Shown piece after piece: positions 26,001-38,000 of a stretch of DNA of 64,000 nt. Location: the NCBI GenBank assembly GCA_963662155.1, contig OY759264.1, positions 10,679,931-10,743,930 on the forward strand, given 5' to 3'. Position 1 is the stretch's first letter, and each line of letters starts with the position of its first letter. Source of the DNA: Lamellibrachia columna (lineage: Eukaryota > Annelida > Polychaeta > Sabellida > Siboglinidae). Both the position numbers and the translations under genes were made by a program. The notes under the pieces were generated by a model, which ran no database searches, was not told the DNA's origin, and saw only the letters and a list, made by a program, of their open reading frames with translations.

Positions 26001-29000
26001 ATGAAATGTTGTCACATCATATATGGGTGCTATTTCATAGTTTTGCATCTAGGCCCGAGTTAGGCAGGTATTTACATATTTAATCCTAATTAATTTGTTA
26101 GTGCAAGCGCATGTCGTAATTTCTGTTTGGAGGAAAATTTGGTGGCGACACCTGGGGAGTTAAATGAAAGCTGCACCCTCCACCTAGAGTACCATTATTT
26201 CTGGTTAGGCGTTGGGCGTCCACTTTTGTTGTAGTGAGTTGATTTTTGTCAAGACACCCATTTTTACAAACCATGGCATGAATAGAGTATACCAATAAAC
26301 TTAGTAGGTTTATGATGATATTAATTGTTTTCGCAACAGTTAAATGAAAATTGGGCTAGGTGTTTCAAACCTGGTATATTTATGTATTTTAACATGGGGA
26401 ATTCAATTTTGCATTTCCACTGACCTAATTTGTATATGCAATGACTTAATTAGCATAATATAGTAGATATATTGGATCCTATGAAGTAACAAGAGGCAAT
26501 TCAAAGCATTTCATTAACAATTTATGTTAAGTCTTCTGCAACAATACAAGATAAAATATGGTGGTGATATACATGATGTGGTCGGACAAGCATTTTGTGT
26601 GACCTAGTTAATTTGACCTATGAACTGTGCCTCTGTTCCCAGACTGGCATCGCGTGTAGTCTGTGCCACCCTGGCTGTGCCCATCTCCCAGTCCTACAAC
26701 CCTATAGACCAGATGCTGCAGCTCGACGAGAACACGCAGGAGAAGCAGCGTCGTCTCGCCACGCTGCTGGGACTACCGGCGCCTCCTACCCGCAGTGCCC
26801 TTGTCAAGGATCTCGTAAGTATAATGCAGCTTCGTTGAGTTCAGTGGTTATGATGTTTTTGCTAATAACATTAGTAGCTGGAGACTAGGCTGTCTTGGGA
26901 AGTTCTAGCATTGGTGTCAACATCTGCTCTTGGGAAAGCCAGAAAGTGTTCTTGGAAAAGCAGGATACGTCCTCCTCCACTAATTTGCTGTTGTTTATAG
27001 CAGAATCACCCGTGTTGTTTTTACGGGTCTCCATTTTTATTTACCGTTCTCTTGCGATAACACATGCGGGGGAAAAAGTGAAATCACTTGAGACCATAGA
27101 AATGACATGTACCTAGAATGGCCTCTTGAGCTACAAGTAGATTGATTTTATTGTAAAAAAAATTAATGACGAAATAGGACATTTCCAAGGGAAAACGGGA
27201 AAAGGAAAAGACAGCATTTCCTTCCTGAAAGTGGTAATGTTGAAACCTAGTCATAGCTCGGACTGCGAGAAAATTATACATTCTAACAGCACTTTCTCTT
27301 GTGCCAAAATTTGCAAGTCACTACTAAAATTAATTGCATTTTTTCTTATAAAACTCCGAAGCTGCCATCATCTAACAAAATGTAGAAAGACTTTCTGACT
27401 AGAATGTGTGACTGCCCCAGTGTTGCTGTGTCAGATGGGTCAGTGCTGGCGCGGTGTCTCGGTGGGCAAATATTGACCAGTGGATGTCTGACACTTGGTG
27501 CTGTCTCTCCTAGATGGCAGCACTTGTCGGCTGTCTGCACACGCTTCTCTGAGACAAAATGGTCATGTGCTACTGTTGTCAGAGTAACGTCATTGTTTAC
27601 ATGTTCTGGGAGTAATTATTGTATATTAGGCAAGATTGTAAAATGATCCAGTTTTTCAGTGCGTATCAACAGTACATGAATACCGCTGGGTGATGGCTCT
27701 GTTTATACGAGGTGACATTGTGAGATGAGTGTTATATAATTAGAAAAGTTCAAGGCCATTGCATACGATGTTTTGCAATCGCATACAGTATCCATCACCG
27801 CAAATAGTGTGTTTACACAATGTGATGAGGCGTAATAAATCTCACGACTCGATAAGTAACGTTTGAAATTGTGTCGTGGATTTCTTGATTGGACGGACCA
27901 GAGGTGGCGGGCCGATGTTGCTTCAAAAATAGGATCAGGTCTGTTGGAAGCTATGTCAAAACATCGCCTGTGATGACGTATCATGGTGACGTACGTACAT
28001 GGGGCAGTGAAGCTGCAGTCTGGCATCTCTGCAGTGATGATACTGCCTCTTGTAAACCCAGCCTTATATGCCCAGTAACATATCGATGGAAACTATGAGA
28101 AATGATTTCTCCCTAGAATGTGTGACTGCCCCAGTGTTGCTGTGTCAGATGGGTCAGTGCTGACGCAGTGTCTCGGTGGGCAAATATTGACCAGTGGACG
28201 TCTGACACTTGGTGCTGGGTCTCATAAATGGCAGCACTTGTCGGCTGTCCGCACACGCTTATCTCAGACGATGTAGTCGTATGCTACTGTTGTCAAGAGT
28301 GACATCAGTCTGCATGACATAATGCAAAATATTCATCTGCATGGGACATGAGCGTCAGGGACTGTTTCTAGTAGGTAGTATTCATGTGTTATGCTGGTAT
28401 ATACTGAACAATGCCTTCTGGTCCCTGTATATCATTCGCTAGTGTGAACATTGTCTTCAATGATTTTTATCTAGACTGACCGGTCTAATAGTGATCATGT
28501 GACTTGAGCACATGTGATTTTGGTCACTTGTGGTTAATATTTATACTCCCCATATTTATGCACGTATAAATGTTGAATTGAGGAAAAAAATGTGAAATAA
28601 AAACAGATAGCCCTCTAAAGGCATTGCTGCACCGACTACTGGATCTTTGTGGTGTCACGGGGGGCTTAGAACAAATGTTGACTATGTCTACATGTGAAAT
28701 CTTGTCTCCATGGGTGTTCCATATGAAATGTCACCAAACGTGGGAAATAATTGTAATGAAAAATGGAAGTTGTTGCTCTCCTCCTTGTCTGGGGTGAGGC
28801 GGGCATTGATTCTGCCATTCCTTCATTTTTATTTTTCTTCTTCCATCATTGATCCCGTTTCACTGTCTCCTTTTACCTTCCACTCTGACACATCCGTTCT
28901 CTTCGTCAACCATTCCCCTTTCATTGTTTCCACGTGCCCAGCCCATTGTAACCGGCTCCTCGCCATCAATTCTTCTCACCCAGTTATTTTTAGCAAACCT

Positions 29001-32000
29001 AGACTTTATCTTGTTTTTCAATCACCGCCATAGTCTCTAGAAGTATCAATTACAGTGATGTTTCTAGGATGCGAAATGTGGGAATTCCCGCACTTTTAAC
29101 AATCCTGGCGCAAAATGGAAGCAAAAGGATACCAACCCTTTAAAATGTTGGTGCATTTTTGTTCGCTAACTGCATAATTAATTAATTGCGTATAATTCGG
29201 TTTCTTCGTCAAAAGATGAACAAGTTGAAATGCCATATATATATATGTTTATAGATATATATATATATATCTATATATATATATATATGTTGCAAGTTCG
29301 TCAACAAAGACAACACTTTCACTAATGGATGTAAAAATTCCAATGTCTGATGACACTTTCTATGAGTCCCTTGGTATTTATGTCTAAGACAAAATAGTTA
29401 ATGTGTTGTTTTAAAATTACGTTACATGATTGGCCCTTTTTAACAGTTACAAGTGGCCCACATTTTTACATTGGCCCCTTTTGGAAGGCTAGTGGGGGAG
29501 TTGGCCCTTTTTTTTTTTTTTGAAACATCACTGAATTAGAAACCCAACATTCAATTAATTTTTTGCCTGTGTCAGATGAAGTACAACGTGGTTCAACATG
29601 TCTACCCTGAGATCAAGAACCTCTACCACTTCCTCGAGGTTGAGTTCCACCCCCTCAAGCTGTCGGGGCGCGTCACCGTCCTACTTGACTTCCTGGGCAC
29701 GAAGGAGGATCTGGCGCCCTACGTGAGCGCCCTGCAAGATATCACCATCACCCGACTACTCAAGCAGGTCAGTGTAGGGCGAATAAGGCTTGTCTGAACT
29801 GTGGGAGTTCAACGTGATATGGTTTTATTAAAATGAGACGTTTTATCAGCAGTTTGAATAAAATGAACTTCCAAATCATTTGGAGGTGAGGAAATGGCCG
29901 GTGGATAGGTGGTAGTTAGTTCTACAGTTCAGTTTGTTTTGTAGGTGTTGTAAACATGTGATACTATGCTGTTGGCGGTCAATCCCATTTTTAGTATGAC
30001 ATTCATTGTGTACAACAATTATGCAAATGTTGGTTAAAACGTGATACTACTCACTGAGTTGAATAAATCTCATATGACCTGAAAATATCACTCAGTTAAT
30101 CGGGTGTGTTGTAGTAAGTATAGTATGGTAATTTGCTTTTACCTTGGGAAGAAGCTGGGGTAGATAGCCCTCTAAAGGCGTTGCTGCACTGACTACTGTA
30201 TCTTTGTGGTGTCACGGGGGGCTTAAAACAAGCGTTGACTATGTCTACATGTGACTTCCTGTCTCCGTGGATGTTCCATATGAAATGTCAACAGACACGC
30301 TACCAGTTTGTCACTGCAGTTGCGTTCTTGTAACTTTCAGTTGCAACGTGAAATTTACTATAAAGTTGCCTTCAAGCAGGGCAGATTCTAACACTGAAAA
30401 TTATATGCAAATGAGCAATGTTTTGTGGGATGCAGCAGCTCAGTGGTTAGAACACAGGACTTGTGAGGACCGGGGGTTCAGATCCTCTTGCTGCCAGTTC
30501 GAAACTTAGGTAATTTTCTTCACCCCCCCCCCCCCATTGCTCCAGTCCACTTGACTGTATAAATGAGTACCTGGATATAGACAGTGGTAGGTACGTATGA
30601 AAAAAAAAATTTGCCCAATATTTACAGCGTGGCTGAATTCTTCCAAAAGAAGTGTTGGTGATGGAATTAACAGGTTTGCCTGGGGATGAAGTGTACTGTT
30701 TTGAGCAGTCGGGTGGACTGGATACTGCGCAGTAAAAGTTGTCTTTGCCTTACTTTACTTTACCTTATCCGTCGTGTAAGTTGTACTGACGTGCATGTTG
30801 TGTTGCTTCCACCAGGTGTCTCAGGTGTACCAGACGATTGAGTTCGAGAGGCTGGCAGCCCTGGCACCGTTCGTCAACAACTTCCACCTGGAGAGGGTCA
30901 TTGTGAATGTAGCAAGGCAACTACGACTACAGGTGGGTGGAGAATGGCCCCAGTTACTCCTAAAAATCCTTCCTTAGTTGATTTTGTCCTTTGCATTTCA
31001 GGTTTGTTGGTTTTCAAATGAGTAGTGTGTGAAAGATTTAAAATAGTATGCACAGTCAGTTTAATAAATCGTTACATATTTTTTTGTAAAACCAATCATC
31101 GAAAGAATTGACTTCTTACGTTACATTAGGTAACTTGTGAAAGTATGAACTACCCTTATGTTGTATTACTCTTGTGTTGCTATCAAATTATGCAGAATAC
31201 TGAAGTGCATTAGTTGATATATCTGCGGTGACGGTGTAGGTGCGTATCGACCATCGGACTCGCTCCCTGAGTTTTGGCACGGACCTGGGCGTGTCGCAGA
31301 ACGAGGACCTGCCGGAGGGGCCGTACCTGCAGAGCATGCCTAGTGAACAGATACGCAACCAGCTGACCTACATGGCGCAGGCCATCGACAAGGCTATCAC
31401 TCTCATCAAGCCCACGGAGCTCCAGGTACAATCATGGCTGATTTGTTACAGGATCAGTAAGAAAGTTGCTGAAAACTGTGCTTGTTGCTCTCCTTTGTCT
31501 CTGAAATCTGGGTTGAGGCTGACATCGATACTGGTCTTTGATTTATGTTTTCCTTCTCCTTCCATCACTGATCCTGTTTCACTGTCGTCTCCACTTCCGC
31601 CATGTCTTGCTCTCGTTTTCCACTCCCAAAACCTCTTCACAAACTCTGTAGTGATTGTGTTGATAGTAAAATTTATTATGAGACAGTACTATTGCATCAT
31701 GGCAATTACATCTGTTTGTGCTTATTCAATAAATTTAGAAGATCTGATTTCAAGGACTACCATTTGCTTACATTCAGGAGAAAGATAGCCCACTAAAGGC
31801 GTTGCTGCACTGACTACTGTATCTTTGTGGTGTCACGGGGGGCTTAGAACAAGTGTTGACTATGTCTACATGTGACGTCCTGTCTCCTTGGATGTTCCAT
31901 ATGAAATATCAACAAACACATGTATAAATGCAAACGACTTTCATAGTTCGTATAACCTTTTTGTTCTATGGTATTTGTATTTCATCAGTCATTTTCATCA

Positions 32001-35000
32001 AGCCTTTAGGGTTTATGTGTTATAGAAGATGTTTGAAGGTTAGACATAAAAGGACTACCACATTATATATGACATATTTTGGCATTATCTAAAAACATTT
32101 AACTGTGTTTTAACTCGCGAGCGTATCCATCCATCTGTTGACAAATTTGGAAGCATTGTATATTGATTTCCAAGCACTTTTGTTTTGATGTGTCTGAGCT
32201 GGAATTTTATAGGATTTAAGTTTTCATAGTATTATATTATCTTGCTTACGTTGGAATGAAAGTTAAGATAGATAGCCCTCTAAAGGCGTTGCTGCACTGA
32301 CTTCTGTATCTTTGTGGTGTCACGGGGGGCTTAGAACAAGTGTTGACTATGTCTACATGTGACGTCCTGTCTCCTTGGATGTTCCATATGAAATATCAAC
32401 AAACACATGTATAAATGCAAACGACTTTCATAGTTCATATAACCTTTTTGTTCTATGGTATTTGTATTTCATCAGTCATTTTCATCAAGCCTTTAGGGTT
32501 TATGTGTTATAGAAGATGTTTGAAGGTTAGACATAAAAGGACTACCACATTATATATGACATATTTTGGCATTATCTAAAAACATTTAACTGTGTTTTAA
32601 CTCGCGAGTGTTTCCATCCATCTGTTGACAAATTTGGAAGCATTGTATATTGATTTCCAAGCACTTTTGTTTTGATGTGTCTGAGCTGGAATTTTATAGG
32701 ATAAAGTTTTCATAGTATTATATTATCTTGCTTACGTTGGAATGAAAGTTAAGATAGATAGCCCTCTAAAGGCGTTGCTGCACTGACTTCTGTATCTTTG
32801 TGGTGTCACGGGGGGCTTAGAACAAGTGTTGACTATGTCTACATGTGACGTCCTGTCTCCTTGGATGTTCCATATGAAATATCAACAAACACATGTATAA
32901 ATGCAAACGACTTTCATAGTTCGTATAACCTTTTTGTTCTATGGTATTTGTATTTCATCAGTCATTTTCATCAAGCCTTTAGGGTTTATGTGTTGTAGAA
33001 GATGTTTGAAGGTTAGACATAAAAGGACTACCACATTATATATGACATATTTCGGCATTATCTAAAAACATTTAACTCGCGAGCGTATCCATCCATCTGT
33101 TAACAAATTTGGAAGCATTGTATATTGATTTCCATGCACTTTTGTTTTGATGTGTCTCTGAGCTGGGATTTTATAGGATTTAAGTTTTCATAGTATTATA
33201 TTATCTTGCTTACATTAGAATGAAAGTTAAGGGGAGACACTACATCTACATAGGTTTTTTTTTTCTGTGTGTAGCTAGAAAATTTGTTTTTATGCCATTG
33301 TGTACAGTTGGTCTTACTGAGTAAAAAATAATTGGAAGATTTTTCTGTCGGACCCCCCGTTTCCATGGCAACAAACAAAATGGCCACCACGTTACTGAAT
33401 TTTGGCTTATCTGAAAAGTTACAACACTCAAAAAGTAATAGATATTTTAGCAAACTGTTTTCACAATCATCATTGGTGTACTTTCCTCTAAAACTTCACC
33501 AAAAAATGTTTTTGATTATATAAAAAAAAAATTATTTTATTTTTTTTACATTATTGGTACTGAAAAAATAAATAAAAAATGGCTCGTTTGTTTACACAAC
33601 ACCCAAGATAATGTAAAAATTTTAAATCTATTTTGGTGAGTTTTTAGAGTATACAAGGCTGAACATAGTAATGCCAACCAGATGACTATAGTGTTTTTAC
33701 TTCCAGAGTGTTGTAACTTTTCGTTGTCAAAATGACAGTTCTGAGAAAACAGCCGTCAAAGTCTGAACTAAGTTATTTTTATGTTTTTCTCACAGAATGT
33801 CTGAGATGACCAACATTCTGATAGCTTGAACATATGTGTACATTATGTGCATGTTATTTGGAGTAATATATGATGAACAGTGACAAAATAATGTAATCTT
33901 TTACCCCTACCCCCTTCCAGAGTGATGCAAATTTTCGTTGTCAAGAACATGATTTCGATCAAATGGCTTTCAACAATTGTAATACAACAATAAATAAATG
34001 AACAGATGAACAACAATGAACAACAGCAAAATGTTCATATTTACAAAGGTTTATATAGCTAGCTAGAATCCGCCGGCCACATAAGATGGTCCTTCCCGGC
34101 TCTGGTCCCTAGCACTTTTCTGCTTTCGCTTCTCAGCACGGCCCTTTCGAGCCACCTTAGCAGACCTAGTGCTGGCACGATTCGACTGACGAATGCGTTG
34201 ACTGTCATTCTCCTCCACATAAGCCTGGCTCACTTCGTTTACTTCAATGGCCAGCAACTCCATCACTTGGGTGAGCTGACACGCACCAGCATTGAAGCAG
34301 CTGACCGCTCGCGCAACAGCACCATGCAACTTGGCTCGCCCAACAAACACCGTCTTCGAGCATCGGCTCCAGATGACGGAGTGCAGGGACTCATTGCCGT
34401 TTTGCGTTTTGCCTTTGGCAAGGCGCTTGAGTAAGTTCGGATCTGACATCCGCTTGTATACCGGAACCATGGCTTCGGCAACATCGTAGGCGAGTGGGTA
34501 CCTGATGTTGCCCTCATGTGGTGGTGGTTCCTGGTCTTCTGCTAGGGCTTGCTGGTAGAAGCACCAGGACTGTGGGCAACGAGTGTGGTGAGGATCGTCA
34601 TCAGTGCTCATGCAGTGGAACAGAGTCGCCCACACTCTGCTCCGCATGCTGTCCTCATCACCACCGCCCATGATCGCACCGCGGTAATATTGTTGTAGCT
34701 TCAATGCTGTTTGCTTCGTGAGGCGACCCGGTCCACGTCCACCAAGCTTCTCCTGCTTCGACAGCTTGAGAAGAGCCGTTCCCATGCGCTTGTGGGCATG
34801 GTTCACGCACTCTTCTCTCTCGATGGTGACGTCAGGTCCGTATGGCTCCAGGTCGACGACAGCTTGATATGCCTTGGAGTCGCCATCCCCGAGCATGCCC
34901 GTGTACATTAGTCCGCGGGTGTGCACTGAACGCGTCCATAAACGCTTCGCCGCCTCCACTTCCATGGCATTTGAACTTCCGTGGTAGTTCACAGAGCAGT

Positions 35001-38000
35001 CATCTCGGTGGATGGCATACCACTCAGCGAACACGGCAGTGTCTGCCCCAAGCTGTGCTTTCTTCAGGCTGCAACTGTGACAGTACATGGACAGTACTTC
35101 ATAGTCCACCACCCGCCCCGTCATGATGTCTATGACAGCCGCCACACCATGCATAGACATGTGGCCTCGTTTCTGCCACGTCCCGTCAAAGCTGACCGTG
35201 ATGCACATGGGGCTGTCATCTACGTCGCCAGGGTTGGTGGCACTGTGCATAGCACGCACAACGTCGGCACTCTGCTGCAGCACAATGTTGGTTGCCTCCA
35301 CAGTCTTGCTGATAATCCTCTTCTCCTTCTTCTGGAAAGTTTTGAGGTGCATGGCCGGAATGCCAAGAACACCACAAAACTCTCTCATCGCAGTGTGACC
35401 AAGACCAAGATGGTTGAAGAGTAGAACCATGATGTCGTTGATGGCAAATGGTTGTGGGGTCACGCCAGTATCGAGCACCGGGGAAGAGTGAGTGCTGCCA
35501 AACTCGAAGTGACAGCTATTGCAGACTAACTTCAGTTGTAATGCAAATCCTTTGTTGTCGCCCGAGTTGATACGCAAAGCTTCATCGCACTGGCAATGTG
35601 GACAGTTGATGGTCTCAAGCAATCCGTTGATGCGGCACAAGTCCATGATACACCAGTGTGGTGAATCTATGAACGAGAAAACAAAATATGTCAGATACTT
35701 CTTTAAAATGTTTGGTGAAATTAGAGAAATAGATACTTCATAGAAATTGTTTTAACAAAATTATGAACATTATAATTATGATGAGTAAATGACTATATTC
35801 AATTGACTTACCAGCTTCTAACTTCAGATGGATAAGATAACACTAATTGTACATAATTATGTAAACAATAGCTGGTATGTAGAAGTCGAGTTGAAGTCTA
35901 AAGTTTTTACTGTTGTCTACTTCAAGAATACCTGTCAGTTGATAAGGATACATTGTCCTTTTTGAACAACTCTGGTTGTAATATTATAGGACTAGCAAAC
36001 AAATAAAACACAACTTACCACTAGTATTGTCACTGACACTGGCAGTGGCAGTGGAGCTGTCATCTCTGACAGCTACATCTTGATCAATCAAGCCTGGTTC
36101 ATTGGCACAACGCAGTAGTGCCAGCTTCCTACGCGACGTACAGCTGGGCATAGCTGCAGTCCCTGTAGCTACCACAGCCACACTGTCACTCGTAGTAGCA
36201 CTGGCACCTGTCTGACAGTCGGTCACGGACGTGGAAGTAGAAGGAACTGGCACAGCAACGTCACTGTCGCCAGTGTCGGGCGAAGCCGTAAAAGCCGGGA
36301 CAGACTGTGACCGGCGTTTCTCACGTGCCTGTGCGGCCAGTAACTGCAGTTTTCTCTTCTTAGTTGCAAGTCTACCAACTCTAACTCTTCCGTCACATTT
36401 ATTCACCATATCTGCTTCTAAACTCTCGTTTCCGTCCAAATTGATCGATCGCATACAACTATTCTGGTCGTTAGACGCCATTTTATATAAACAACTGACG
36501 CGAACAACGTGCTGCATGCTGGGAATAATCTACTTGCACACGGCCCGCCAGGTCACGAAATGCGTCACGGAACTTGTCGAAGCTGCCCGTAGGCCAATGA
36601 ATGAAGCCTATGCGCTTGCCGAATGCCAAATAAGGAGATACTCGGCGAATGAGAGGTTGCATTAATTACGATGTAGGCCGAATGCCAGCAAGAGGGCGGG
36701 AATACCGACTGGCCTGATTGACAGACAAGATCTTGGCGGTTATTTTGATACCAAGCAAGATGGCGACAGTCGAAGGAAAGATCGCGTTGTCAAGGCGTAA
36801 ACATCGACAAATGTCAGCCGATTTCGCTTCTCGCGAACAAAAGTGGATATACGATTATGACAGGGGTGCTGTTTATTATTGAATAAAATTCATTTAGAGG
36901 TATGTTTGGGTCAAAATGTGAAGTTTACTTATAGTAAACATATTAATCAACGAAAAAACGCCAAAAAATATTTTTTTATGTTTTAATGAAAAAACGTCTT
37001 TTCAGCTGCCGTGTCTCACCTTAAGATAGATAGCCCTCTAAAGGCGTTGCTGCACTGACTTCTGTATCTTTGTGGTGTCACGGGGGGCTTAGAACAAGTG
37101 TTGACTATGTCTACATGTGACGTCCTGTCTCCTTGGATGTTCCATATGAAATATCAACAAACACATGTAATAAAACCAACTTATTTTGTCACATTGTACT
37201 GTCTATACTGGAAAGTTTTGTAGCCCCAGATGTGTGATGGGTTGTTTCAGAGCGGGAAGGAGGAGCTTCGGGCCCACATTATCCAGAGCTACCGACAGAC
37301 TGCGCGCAAGGAACATGCACGCATTCTGCAACGTCGACAGATCATTGAGGAGCGTAAGGAAGAGCTGGAGAATGCCAACGTGCAGAGGGTGAGGACACAC
37401 CACTTGTAGACCCAATAAAGATGTGCACATACTAATTGTAGACCCCATAAAGATGTACACATACCACTTGTAGACCCAATAAAGATGTAGTTGGTGTTAT
37501 CAAGGTTCCATGTCCTCTGTCTTTACTGATAAAGATTTGATCAATTTATCTTGTAATTTTACAACAGAACATCACATTTTTTACCTGGGCTACCGATTAA
37601 CATACTCCATTTATAGGGGGATTTAGAATTGAGATATTTTTAAAAACAAATCATGGAAAAGTTTAAACTTTCAAAGTGCAACTGTCTGTATGTTGTGATT
37701 TAATTCTTAAAAAGTTGGTTTCATAAGCGAGAAAACATACAAATTAACCACAATTTAGACTTATAAAAATATATGTTTTGTAGAGAGCATAATACTTTCA
37801 CTGTACACCAGGCCGTTTATGACTACTGTTGTTGAAGCCCACATGTACTTGTGGCCCTGAACCTGCATGTGTAATGCGTGCTCTTGTTGCAGGAGCGTGA
37901 GGAGCAGGAGCTAATGGAGGAGGCAAAGAGGAAGCAGATCGAGGCTGAGATGGCGCGTCTGGAGCGCGAGGCGGAGGAACGCGAGAAACAGCGCCGTCTG

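Noticed and set aside
28710..29040. Two overlapping plus-strand open frames rich in Ser, Pro and Phe
   Set aside because: They lie in repeat C, whose other copies do not conserve these frames; no splice or start context supports them.
34198..35424. Plus-strand open frames within the transposon
   Set aside because: Shadows of the GC-rich transposase exon on the other strand.
33227..37024. piggyBac element, because of the TTAA target
   Set aside because: The transposase has FDGTW, GDGDSK, CxxH and NESLHS motifs of the Mutator/Kolobok kind and lacks the piggyBac arrangement I would expect.
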